A stretch of 64,000 nucleotides of DNA from Puffinus mauretanicus (lineage: Eukaryota; Chordata; Aves; Procellariiformes; Procellariidae): positions 1,736,001 to 1,800,000 of the forward strand of contig JAJKFH010000102.1 of the NCBI GenBank assembly GCA_023333565.1, in the 5' to 3' direction. Below, piece after piece: positions 1 through 13,300 of this stretch. The translations under genes were made by a program, and so were the position numbers. The notes beneath the pieces were generated by a model. The model was not told the DNA's origin. It worked only from the letters and a program-made list of their open reading frames with translations, and did no database searches. Within the stretch, counting starts at the first letter, position 1. Each line of letters begins with the position of its first letter.

Positions 1-1275
1 ACTAAACACCAATTAATTTGACTGCTGTGCTTAGTAGGGCTGCTGTTACGTTCTCCGGCATAAGCTCACAATGCAATGTGGCAGTCCCAAATCCTTCCAG
101 CAGTTATCTCTATTATATGTTGTTTAAGATGTGTACCTGTGTCTATATAAACAATAACAATGTGATGGAGAGACCTGAAAAGCAGAGGGTCACATGCAAT
201 GTGAGTAAAACTGGATTGGGAGCAGATAAACCAAGAGACAGAGAAACAAAATGTGAGACGAGGAATGAGCTTGCAGTATGATACGGTGGCAACAAAAGCT
301 GTCCCAAAGGGACACAGCTGCAGGAGCCTCAGGACACTGTTGGGGAGAAGTGGGAGAATGTATTACAAATGTATTATAAAAGAAACCAGTCTTCTAATCC
401 TGCTTCCAATTTTGATGGCTTCATTGTCAGAACAATGGAGAGGAAGGGGTTATAAGAGAGAATTACAACTCATAGAGGGGCTGAAAGGAGTGATTTATGA
501 AAGAAGTCTAAGAGAAATGAATATGTAAATTGTGGTAAGCTGACACCCCAAGTTAGGAGTAGAAGGAGAAGTCACTGCTTGTGTCTCAAATGCGCTGCCT
601 GCGAAACTTGACAGTGTAATGAGAGGTGTGAAAGGCTGCAGGGCTTCTTGAATATAGTTATTTTGGCTTTGATACAGGCTGGGTTCATGTGCCTGGGTGT
701 AACTGAATGTTGGGATCATGAAAATCCCAAACCTCACAGCAATAAATGGGAAGTGCCATGCTTCACCCTGTTTCATATCCAAACAAAGCAAAACCATAAA
801 TTATGCTTGCTATTGAAACAGGGGTCATAAATCACCTCCATGTTCACTAGAAATTAGGTCTAGGCTCAGTTCAGAAGAATGCCAACCAAAAATAATCTAG
901 GATTTAAGAAAGCATTTCAATCTCTCGCCAAGCTTGCAACAAGATTTCCTGACAGGTCTGACATACTGTAGGTTTTGTAGCACGATTCTGAGCAATACGA
1001 GGAGGAACAGAATAAGTCTGAGCACAGAAGGCTGAGGATATGTCTCAGGGTATGTTTCCTAGCAGAGGGATGTGCCAGGCCTTAGTGGAATCTCCCAAAG
1101 GAAAAGGTGGTACTGAATTGCTTGGAGACAATCAGGTCTTTGCAGGTATAGCCCCTGAACAACACTGCTTTTTCTCTAGGCCGTACAGGGCGGTGCACTC
1201 AAGCGAAATTGCTGGGAACTTTGCCAAAATCTCATGACAAAGTCCTGTGTCCTTGGCAGGATTTCCTCCACTTAC
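1..1275 (-). other. CACNA2D4 intron 21, partial
   Basis: No exon is recognisable here. The stretch at about 420-560 faintly resembles an ancient CR1 body on the + strand, but too weakly to call. Nothing else is seen. Confidence 0.8.
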
Positions 1276-1321
1276 CATTCATTCGCTAAAGACAAGTCTG
1301 GCTGGAGCAGGTCGTGCAAAC
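1276..1321 (-). CDS. CACNA2D4: CACNA2D4 exon 21, last coding exon in window
   Basis: Residues 630-644 plus two bases of Trp645; only 46 bp. Reads [15 protein letters not shown]. The acceptor is at 1322-1323 and the donor gtaagt at 1270-1275. The next expected segment (family: WIYCITDIDPDHRKL) is not found in 1-1275, so it lies left of the window. Confidence 0.94.
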
Positions 1322-4300
1322 CTGAAATCAGATAATACATAGAGTATTCGGTTAGGTAGCAGACAGGCAGATACTGGCTGTGAAGGAGAAGTGAAGCAGT
1401 GAAGTTCAGAGTAGCTACCTTGTCCCTCAGGACAGTGTGGTTGTCCCAGATTAACCTACCTTCTTCCACTGAAGTGTTTCCCAGCAGAATGTACTCCCCA
1501 TGTCCCCTGGACAGCACAACACCCAGGCTGCAGGCGGGAAGGAAAACAGAGGGCTTGTCAGCAAGGAGAGGTATAATCCCTAAATATGACACTACGTTCC
1601 CTGCAATTACAACCCTTAAAGACATTAACTCCCTCCACAGCTATTAAAGAAAAGAACATCATCAAAGGAGGACTAAGTGAGATCCAATTTCAGCACAAGA
1701 AGCTAAGGAATCTGTCTGTAGAACTATGAGGTATTTTTGGTGACAATCTTTTTGGCCAATGTTGTAGGTTCAGGTCAACAATAACTTTTCTCAAATCTGT
1801 GCCAATTTCAAACCATTTCAGCTGGGGAAAAAACACAAAAAAATTTTTGCTTGATTTCTTATGTGATGTTTTATAATTTTCAGTTTATAACAATCTTTTG
1901 TTTAGAGCCATATATCAGAACATAAAACATGTTCAGTGGAACTGAAAATTGAAGATGTCTCATTTCTCTGAAATGAAGCAACATGCTTCACCTAAGGTAT
2001 AGCTTTTGAACTTCAAATAAATCATAATATTCCTTTTGAGTTGACCCCAAACAATATTTTAATGGCTCTAGGAACAAAGAAGTCAGTTATTCACACTGCT
2101 CTACTCATGAGTTGGAGCCAAGTTTATGAAGAAAAGGAGCCAACTTGCTGTCCCTGATGGCAGACTTCTGATACACCGTATTGGTGTCATGTGAGTCCTT
2201 GCTCACCTGAAGGGTGTGCCACTGATGTCCGTGAAGAAATAATCATTGGTGAGGAAGAGAACTCGTTTCTGGAATAAAAGCGTGAAAATGAAGTGAGAGA
2301 CCATTTGATAGACCAAGGCGTAGTGATGATGGGGACCCGGGATATACGTCCCCAAGGCTAAGCAAAAGCAGTTGATCATTACCAACACTTCACACCCTGC
2401 TAGGGCTGGCTGGAGGCAGGGATGAATGTGCAGTATTCAGCGTATTCAGCAACTTGTGACTTTCAGAATCCAGGCAGCCACTCTGTCTTTCCTTCTGGGG
2501 CTTCAGTGAGACCTTTCTTTGCTCTAGGGCTCCTGCACAGGCTGCAGGGAGGGGTGAGGGGAAGCTGCCCTCCCTCTCGCACCCTCTGAGCCAACGCGCT
2601 GGGGCCCTGCTGCTCTTTTGCTGTACGGAGCAACCTTCATGGCTTTGCACATCATCATCATCCCAAGCAGGAGGGGGGGCTCAGTGGGGCAGGTAGGAAG
2701 GACAGGTGGGGACGGAGGAGAGGCAGGATGGCAAACCTACCTACTGTGTGGGTGGGCAGATAGGGCCAAGTCTCCCCACTTCTGTGGGAAATGCTGAGAT
2801 TCCTGACATTTGTTTTCATGCCCAACTGGTACAAAACACTAACATAATCCAATTTTGTTAAAAACATCAGTAAAAAAGAATTTTACATTTTCAAATTGAA
2901 AAAAAGCGCTGATTCAAATCCAAGCTGTTTTCATTCACATGAAAATATTTTTTTCAGACTGACATTTCAACTGAAGACATTTCAGATTATTGAAAGCTGC
3001 TTCAGAACTTCAGCTGTTTGCCAGACTGACCTTTTCCTGTAGGAAAGTGTTGATTTCAGTGGAACACTTTTCCAAAAGAAAAAAGTTTTTGGAAAGTTTC
3101 TATCCAACATTTATGCCAGTATATGAACCCTAATATGTTTAAAATTCCAGCCCCAGTCTGAAAACGAGGTGAGAGGATGTGTGTGGGAGACAGGGAGTGA
3201 ACACAGAAAACTCAGTATTCCCCAGGGAAAGTCACGCCTGCTCTAACCTGCTCAAGCCGAGCAGCAGCGGAGGTGGAGCGAGGCACGAAGGAGCCCGCAC
3301 CGGCTCCACAGTGTGTCCCCAGTTTGCGCACGCAGCGGATGGGCTGATGGGGATGGGGGTTATTGTTAGGTGAGGAAGTGGCAGACGGCTCAAGCCCTTC
3401 CCTCCCCCCTCTCTCCATGATGGCAATCGTGTACTGCTGAGCAGCAGGGTCAGAGTCTTTTGCTGAGCCGAGATGTTCCAAAAGTGCTGTGATACTCTGA
3501 AGCAACATGGCATGGTGGTGTTTCGGTGACTGTGGGGAAGGTACAAGAAGTATTAAGCCTCCCTTTCCTTGCCAGCCTGATCTGATGGTGGAGGGAGGGA
3601 GGCATGGGGAAGAAGGAGACCTGGGGGTGTAGGCCTGCCCCTGGGGGAAAGAATGCAGTAGAAAATGGCCCAGGGGTGCCACTACTCTGAGGCCCTTTCC
3701 TTCAGCAGGGCTTGTTCTGCTCATCCTCACCTGACCTGCCCCTCTTCTGCACGTGCAGTCACTCAGCACTTGCGCCTTGTGGGAGGGAGGGAGGGCAAAC
3801 CTCCGTTTGGGCAGGGGGAGGGGATGGGTGGCCAGCCCTCCCCAAGACAGCTGGAGGTATCACCGCTTATCCATGGAAAGGAAGAGAAGCAGAGGCACCC
3901 TTGAGGCAAGTGGGGCTGAGGATGATCAGGACAGAGCAAGAGAGAAGACAAGAACATGGGTGTGTTGGCACAGCGATAGGATGGCTGACTACCAGCACCT
4001 GCGGTCTGGGAACACATGTATTTCCAGTTTTGGTATTGTCACTGTACTAGGCAGCCAGTCCTGGCTAATGCCGTTATCAGTGGTTTGCCACAGCTCCTAC
4101 CCATGTCCTCACTCTTTTGCTTTCACAGTCACAACTCTTTTGTACCCTACCTGTAAGCAAAGGCATTTTTGCCACTAGCTCTCTCTAACAGCCGCCCCTT
4201 GTATTTTTCCCTCTCTATCTCACTCCATTATCAATACCTTCCTGAGATCAACCTGGGGAATCAACATTTACGTGGCTGACAGAATAATTTCTATCCCCTT

Positions 4301-7300
4301 CACTCAGCCCTTCTCTCCGCCATCTGACTGCCCGATTCCCTTTGTTTCAAGGTTCTGTCAGCACTTTCTTTGTTTCAATGCTGCTCTGCTTCATCAGCTG
4401 GCAGAGTACAAGTGGGAATCGCTAGGTTTCACTTCTGGTCCTCGCTCCGTGTGTATTCTGATAATCGTAAAACTGTCACATACTCAGCTTCAGTCTCCTA
4501 TTATGCTTCATAACGCTTGCAGAGTTGCAGAATAAAACAGGTAATATCTCTTACCATGGCTACTTTTTGTTATCTTTTTTCCCTGAGTAGGGGAGCAGAA
4601 AGATGTACTTAAAATATTGAACTAAACAGGTATCTTTGGATGACTCAGAAGAAATGTTATTAAGGGTGCACAGAGACAGAGAAAGAGGTTAAGCTAGCAA
4701 AATAAGCAATCTAGACTTACAAAGAATAGATCTTGCTGGAAAACACTGATTACTTTTCTGACAGAATAACAAAGGTAATGGATGAGAGGAATAAAGGACA
4801 TGCAATGTATCTGGGTTTATATAAAGCACTTGAAACAGCTTCTCATGAAATTTTATTCTAAAGAATCAGTTAAAGTGGGCTTAAATAAGATGTGGAGTGA
4901 AAACCAGCTGCAGTACTGTAAACAAAAAGAAACAGTAAACAACAGGGCATCAAGGGAGAAAGGTCTAATGAGAGGAACAGACAGACTCTGTCTTAGGAGC
5001 CCTTATGCACAGTGATCTGTAAGACGAAATAAAACAACATTTCTCTGCATACTGAGAAAAAGTCCCAACAGTCCTGAAATTTAGAAAGACTGGACAAAAA
5101 GGAGTGGGATTCACGTGGAAATCCGGCAACTGGAAAAAACAGCTAAGAAACACGGAAAGCAAGACAGCTGTTCCGGCGCAGCTGTGGGAGGGAATAAAAA
5201 TTGAAGGGACAGCAGAAGGGAGATTTGGGGCTCCCTGTGCAGAAATATCCTATTGCATAGAATAGATGCTCTCTACAGAACAACAGGGAAACAGTATTCA
5301 AATAATTCAGTGAAGCCCTGGTACTTGTGTACCAGAAATGATACAAGAGATAAAGGGAACAAAAATAATTGCTGAACTGCTTGGACTGAAAAGCGTGCAA
5401 GTATTTCAAATGCAGATGTTGGCAATGCCCAAGAGAGGAAGGACAAAGCCATAGACAGGTACCTGATAATCGCAAACACCAAGAATAGAGAAAGACAATT
5501 TAGTTACAAGATCTAGCAGTACAACCATTCAGAGGAAACGGAAGGGTGTCTTCATTAGAAAATGGCATCATTTCAGCAGCGGCTGTTGGTTTAATGGAAT
5601 TGGTGCTGACTGTGGCTTAGCATGGGAGCAGTTCAGCCAGGCTGATCGCTTAAAAAAATGCTCTCTATAAAAGATGGAAAATTTTCCTGCAATATGGAAG
5701 ACTTCTGGGCAGTGTAACTTGCAGGACTCTGGAATACTTCCTAACAGGAAATGATGAAAGCCAAAATCTTTAGGAGAGTTAAACAAACCTGAATGAAAAA
5801 GTACCAGTGAACGTAAACGTACAAGACAATTTTGCACTGATTCCAAGGGAAGATGTATAACCCTACATTACAGCTGGTAGAGAACGTTCAAAAGTCTCCA
5901 TTTCACTAGGACTTTTCATGAAACGTCTGTAAATATTTGCATAGAAATTTAATCCTGGACCTGGATAAAGGAAATCACATTCTGATAGAATGAGGGACAA
6001 AGTTTTCATGAGTGTTTTTGGATAGGGAAAGGGAGTTGCAATATAGCCTCCAAGCCTCTTTCTGTCTAGGTTAGCTCAGCATAGTCTTTCTCCATTCTAA
6101 ACTCTTGAAGATCTCCAATTCATTTCACAGCCCTATAAACAATGAACAACATGGTTTTTGGCTTTGCCTGGACAAAGTAGGGAGCTGTGAGGCATTTCCA
6201 ATACCTTTGTAAGAGCATAATGTCGGTAGGTATAAAGAGCACTTCTAACGATGCTCTATTTTATGTCTTTAGCACATGTGTTATATATGTGGTGAAACAA
6301 TAAAATCCTCACACTCAGAAATGCTGAGCATTAAAACCACATCCTTTGTGGTTCTTCAGCATCCATTTCCCATCCCCTCTCTCGTGTGACCTGAAAAGAA
6401 GGATAATTTCTTACCCCTTTATCCACAGGGACCTTCACATCCATAGAGAGGTAGCCAGTTTCCCCATTGATCATGGCAGTTCTCAGCTGCAGAGGTGAAC
6501 AAGATTAGTATTAGTGTCTCCAGGCAGGGCAGGACAGGAATTAATAGAGCTGCTTGTCATTAACGAACATGGGCTGGCAGAAAAGAATGACTGGGTTTTT
6601 TTTTTCCCCAACAGCTCTTTCTTGCTTCGTTTAAACTGAGAACCTGTTCTCGATCGTCAGGATCCTTGTTCAATCAGGCTGGTAAGTGACACAGAATAAT
6701 AATGGCTTATGCTGAAAGCTTGTTGATATGTCTCTTTAGCAAAAGGAAAGGATCTGGAAGCTATGAAATTACCGGTCCAAGTTTCAGACTTCACCATTTA
6801 GCAGCCAGAAAATCATTAGCACGGTGCTTAGAGAGCCTGGAAGAGGAGACACCTGAGAAACCCACTAACTCCCCCATACTGATTCCAAAGATCTTGGACA
6901 TTTTTTAAACTGATTTATAAATTATAGGCTGTATTCAGCACCACTTCTGAGGTGCAGCAAAGCAGCTGTTTAACACAGCAAAGCAAGACTTTATGATAGC
7001 AGGGTAGGCAGTGAGAAGACCACTTTATTCGATCCAGGTTCCAAAGGCAAAATGTGATTTTCACAGTGACTCCCAGCTTCTTGCAAGAAAGAGCCAGGGA
7101 ATTTTTCCACAAGTGCAGAGGCTTTAACTTTACATCCCGTCTGCCGGAGCGTATCAGCCTATTGCTTCAGCCTGGATAGAAAAAAGGTGGGAAGTAACTT
7201 ATTCATTCACACAAATTGCTTCCTTACTTCCAGAGACAGGCCTCCATTCAGGTGCTGGCCAGTCTCAACTGCATTTGCTTTACAAGACCACAGTACTTTT

Positions 7301-10300
7301 TATTATGGCTGTTTGATGTGGGTTATTTACAGACCTAGAATATAAAGCTTGTGTTTCCCAAGGCCTTGGAAATCAAAACACTGACTGGTACTATTACTCC
7401 TTTTTGGCTAAGGGCGTTTGACCTCCTGCCAGAGCCACGGCATACTCTCTGTTCTGGTCTGACAGCCTGCAGCATTTCCTATGGGTTCTGGGTTTAGTTC
7501 AGATATTGTTGCTTCATCCATATCTTCTTGAATGTCAGGCATCTCTCGTTGCCCCATAAAGCAGTGGAGAAGTAAATCAGTGGATATCTGAGGTCTTCTT
7601 GGAAAACCTCAGCTCCAGCTAGTCTGCACGCAGGCTACTCGTCCTGTGCCCAGCCCTCAGGTGACAGTGGCTGTAGGTTGGTGCCACAATCCTGGCTTGC
7701 TGCTTCTTCCTTAATAGCTTTTCCTGCATTGGGAAGTCAATTACAGTCCAGGAGTCTGGGAGCCCCCATAATGCTCAGTCCTTTTTAGGCAGCATGCTTC
7801 TGGCATCAGCTGAACTCCACTTTGAAAAACATGTTGCGGAGTTTGGACGGAGGGATGGTCTGGTGCATGCTGAAGCACTTGTTCTGGACACCCCAAACTC
7901 TGCTGCTCCAAGGTAATGGGTTGTGCCGTCCCCATCACTGGCAGCGAGTGCTGCTGAGTCCTTTTCCTTGTCTGCTTGTGTAGTTTCCAACCAACACAGA
8001 CATACAGTTTACCTGAGGGGTCTCACAACATCTAGGTGTTTTGCCACTCAGTTTCAACATCCTTGCAGGCTAATTTCTTCTTCAGTGGTTCTGTCAAGGC
8101 TGAAGAAAATCTTTGGGTGACAGCTGCTGGGCAGGATCCCTCAACCCTTCCCTTTCCCCCTCACACTGAGAAAATCCCTGTGTTCTTTACAAGCAAGCCC
8201 AAACCTCCTTGTTGCCCAACTGCAGCTAGTACTATTGTGTGTCAACTGGTATTTTCCAGACAGTGCCATCTTCCCTCCCCTAGATTTCTTTTTAGCAGCT
8301 GGCTGTATTACACATCATTAGCACTTGGGCATATTTTTCCAGTCTGAATTTGCTGCTTATCAGTGTTGCTGAGATTATACTGCAGCTGATGTTGAGTCTG
8401 TCATTGATCTAATACCATAGCTGCAAATCTGAGTGTTGAAATGTTGGCAGCTTTTTGCTGCAGTGGGTGTATCTTGAGAGTCTCTAGACTTGCTGAAGTC
8501 ACACTGCAGATGTCGTTCGCGTCACTGAATGTCTCTGTACCCTCAGTGACTGCAACCTTTCTTTCTTCTGGAAGATGCGGTTCAGGAACACAAAGTGGCT
8601 TTGTTTTTCATGCCTCTTTTGACATTTTTTTTTACTGGATAGTTTTACTCTGATTGCCTATGGACAGAAACCTTACACTTTGCATCATATTTGCGTTCAG
8701 GTATCAATGTAATTTGGTCAGACAGGAACCTGCTATCCAAATAAATATGACAGCAAAGCAAAGTCCTCTAATTTCCTGGATTGTTTTTTTTTTTTTGTAA
8801 AATAGCAAACTGGGTAAAGAGGAGCAGCTCTAGAAGTGGCTCCAGTGAGAGAGAAAACGACAATGGGAGCAGAGCTCCCAGAAGACATCAGCAAACCCAC
8901 ACAAAGCCATTGGCAACCTGCATCTTGGTCGTTCTACTGCATGTAAAGCCTCTTATTTTTGTGTTGCTTTCCATGTTTCCCACCCAGTCCCGTTGTGTTT
9001 CCTTTCTCAATTTGCCACTCTTCCACCTCCCAAATTCCTTTGGTGTGGCCCTTTGTACTTGGCCTGCACTAGTGACAGTAGCTACTTTGATCCTCTTGCT
9101 GGGCAGTTCATTTGTCCTACCTGTTTAAGTGGATATATACAGCATCAGATCCGTTTATCTCAGCAGTCTCCCCTGTAATCCAGAAGCATGGATTCTATTC
9201 ACAGCTAATTCTATCTTACTCCAAATTCAGTTCTTACCTTAGTAACTTAAGTATCTATTCTCTCCTAATTCTTCTGAGTAAAAGAAAACCAGCCACAGAG
9301 GAACCTCTCTACCTTCTCATTATTTCTGGGTTCCTAGTCATGCAACGTGGCAATGTGCAGCCGTTAAGGTGCATGCTGTTTCTTGTTTATCACTTTTTAA
9401 TAATTTTGCTCGAAAGACAGTAGAAAAGGTATTTTCTAATCTTTTCCCTCTGGCCAGCTATTGTTTTCAGTGCCTCCATACCTGTGCAATAAAGTGGTGT
9501 CTGGAAATTTGTTTTTCTCAAGTGTCTAACTCCCTTATCCCTAATCTGTCTATTATTAATAGTGACTGCAAGCTTTATTCTCTTTTTGAATGCACTTTCT
9601 TCCTTGTTGCAGATCTCATTAGTTGAGTGGCTTCAGCTATATCTCACATACTACATGTATGGGTAACATCATGGGACACCCCCATACTTCTAAGCTACCT
9701 TGGCTTTGTATTAAGGCAGATTTGGGCCATGTAGACAGAGACTGGCTCCCTGGAGCACCCTCCAAAGTGCTTCTTTCCTCTTGCCAGCACTTTCCCTCCC
9801 TGTTCCATGAGCAGGAAAACTCATACTGGGAATGAAGACAAGCACTTTGTAGGGGAGCATCATTCTTGTCCTCTTGTAGACCACCAACCTCTCTTAGTCA
9901 GAGCCAGTCCAGCACAGAAAAAAATAGGAGTGCCTGCTGCTCCCCCACCCCTTCCATAGAGGCACACAAAGTAATAGAAAGAAGGAGCTACAAAAAGGCT
10001 AAATTCACTTTCTGATACTCACTATTTCATCCTGGTCTTCCCACTCCACTTCTGAGAGATCTACGCTGTTGTAGTTCGGCTTAGGCTTCAGTTTCTTTCC
10101 TTCTTTATACTGGCATTTATTTAAAATAAAAAAAGGAAAAAAAGAAAAATACGCAAGTAAGTGGCTAGATAACTTCCCAACCTAACCCTTTAAGAATTCA
10201 TATCTAAGTTGAAAAATAGGGGTGTCTCATTTATTCTCTGACTAGGAAGGCAGCATTCGGGCACAAGTGCCTTCTCGGTCCCATGCCATCTGTTTCTTTA

Positions 10301-13300
10301 TGCTGGTAGTGTGGGGCTAGGACAGTTCAAGTGGGAGACGCTGTTCCAGGAGCAAGGGACAAGCAGGAACACAAGTAAACTTACAGGTAAAAGCTACAGC
10401 CTCCTTTGTGAGAATATTCTTCTAAATAGATCAGTGCAATACACTTGCCTTGAGGAAATCAATTTTTTCCCCAACAGCTAAGAGTGTAATCCCATTAACA
10501 CTGTCATACCAGCAGGAGATCTTTTCTGATGGGAGTTAGGTTTTGGCTCCACTGACAGAAAGGTGGGCTTTTCACCTAGGGCGAACTGATGCAAGAGAGC
10601 TATATCCCTGTAATTTTCCAGGTGAAGGAAAAGGTGTGAAGCAGACTGAGAGGGACCAATTTCAGGTGGAGGATAAAGCAGTGCCCTTGCCTAGCTTTGC
10701 CTTGCCCCATCCTGGAAACACGATGTTTTCCCTTCTCTTCACCTAGTGAAGTAACTACCTATGCCTGTGGTCTCCCTGTGCAAAGCTGCCTTTTTGAAGA
10801 CAGCTGCTGTGAAGCCTTGTGGTGGCACTTTCTCTTGACAGTAACCACACTAACTCTTATAGCTGCACGCAGGTGGATTTGTGCTGACAGGCGTGTGTAT
10901 GAAATGTAAAATCATTGCGTGCCTTGGTATCTGAGTAACGAGGCCAGCTGTGTTTTTGCAGATGTGTGGTCTGGAGCTCCAGGTGGCACCATGAGGGAGA
11001 AATGTTGTCCTTGTGTCCACTCCCTCAAGTCCCAGAAGGTCTTTGCAGCCTACTGGTCTCTAAATTGTCTCTGACTTACCATGTTACTAAGATTTGTGGT
11101 ACTGGACCCTGCTAACCTCAGATTCCCAAAATGTCCGATGCTACAGCTGCTGGGTATTATTACTGGGGTGCTACTCATGCTCAATCTTCTTGTAGGAGAT
11201 ATGCCTGAGCGAGGGGAATTGTTTCTTCAGCCCGGCAGTGAAACCTTGTGTGGATGCAAATACACGTGCACCCACAGTAGAGCAAGTGCACACAAATACG
11301 GCCTTCACATGCACTCTTATGGAGAACAGACAGGCAGGGTACCTTACACTTCATACATATGTGTGTACATATATACATCTATACAGGTGGAATTGATTTC
11401 TCTGGCCCTCATGTGCCTATATATCAGAGCCTGGTAACCTTCTCAGCTCACTAAAATATGAGAAATCAGGAGCATCCCTGAAAGCCACTGTTTCCAAGTA
11501 AGCAAAGGTTCTCAAATTCACAACTATACATACCAAAGGACGGAGGTCTGGGTGTGAAAGGATGTAGCCATTGTTGGTGTTCAGAAAGGCGTATCCATGG
11601 ACACCCAGCTGGAGAAAGAAGTATTAGAATAATTAGTGTTTTAGGTAGAAACACTGCTGTGTAATGGGTGCCACTGATAGCATGGCACTATCAATATTCA
11701 GAAATATTTTCCTTTTAAAGGTATTGACCAGCAGAAAATAGGGTCCATCCCAAACCATTTATCTCCGGATCTCTGGCCGCTCTGTCCGAGCAGGCTGACT
11801 ATGCTTGGATGCACAAAAGGATGGGCAGGTAGTTGATTTGTGTACACGTTCAGAAAAAGATACCCTCCTAGAGTCTGATTGTCCTGGTGGACAATTACCA
11901 CCCAGAGGCAGAATAAGCTCTCCCCAGCAGGCACAGCAGTGCTGCACATAAAATGGGCAACAATGGGGAATGTCGTAAACAGTACAGAAGCAGCGGTGAC
12001 AGGTCTGTATGCCCATCACTACATATGCACAGCACTAAATGAACAAGTGAGTATGAATCTCACAGATGGCTTCCCTGGAAACCCGGTCAGTCTTCAGAGG
12101 AGTTCTGCATTATGTTTCAGTGTTGGCAAGACCAGACCTAGCCTAGGCCAATTGTTCAAGCCCGTAGTCTTAAAATGCTTTTTAAGGAATAGCATAATCT
12201 AACAAGAGCAGACACTGGCTGACCTGATCTGCAAGAGATTTTCGAGAGAGCAATTACTCAGATCAAGCCCATATATAATACAAATTCCAGCTAAACCCTG
12301 AGTTGCTAAAAACCCGCTGATAGACTGCACTTGCCAAAACAAGAGGTGTCTCAAGGAAAACAAGAATGGCTAAGGTTTCTATCTTCAAAAAAATGTTGCA
12401 ACTTTATATTCCTATAGAAACAATCCTGGAGGGATAACAATAGGGAAGTGGGGAGGTAAGTAATTTACAATCCGTCTGTGCCTTTTTGGAGGGAATGAAT
12501 TCTGTATTTCACACATCCCAGATCAAAACTTTGGACTCTCTCTACGTGAAACAGTTTTTTGCAAAGCGCACTGAGCTCAGCTCACCATGGCAAGAATGAA
12601 TCCAAGACATTGGATCAGGACTACAGCAAACTTCCTTGTTGGCCTATTAAAGCTGAAATTTCCCAGCCCAGTAAGCGTGATCATAAATGTATGAGCTCTC
12701 AAGGGCTGTAATTCTAGAACTGGTCCTTTGTAACCCATATGCCAGGGAATTCAAGTTGAGGCTCCTAGGTTTCCAGACTGGTCTGGAGTTGGAAGAGCTT
12801 CTGGGAAGTCGTGTCCTGCCTCTGATGTAAAGAAATCCTTCAGATAATTTTCCCTCCTTCCCTGGCACTGCTGGAGGAAAGATCAGTGTCCCTCCTTGGC
12901 CCAGAAGAAAGATTATTGTGATACATGGCCTTTGAGTGACATGGAGAGAGGAAGATGAAAAGGTATTAGTCTTATAGAGAAAATAAACGTGTATAAAAAT
13001 TGGAGATCCTAGACAAGGTTCCCCCAGACCCAAACCAGCTAACTTTTGCATGCTGAGTGCATGCACCCCGACACTCATAGTTCCTGGGTCGCCTGAAGGA
13101 TCATTTCCTACAGCTGCGTGTCAATGGTCTGCCCTGCATCCATGTCTGGAAGCACAAATTCATAGCTTCTGACAGCACTTTCAGTCCTGTGAGGCTTCAG
13201 CAATCAGATTTTGGACAACTGCCTAACTGCTAGTAGTTGTCTGATAGTTATTTAAAAGAAACTGAAAACTTGAAATGATGGCTCAAGTTGCCTGATTTCG

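Noticed and set aside
420..780. Possible further CR1 fragment
   Set aside because: Only a short stretch (about 490-530) resembles CR1, not enough to distinguish it from chance.
3212..3769. 185-codon minus-strand frame in intron 18
   Set aside because: Low-complexity Pro/Ser-rich translation with overlapping frames in both strands and no homology that I recognise.
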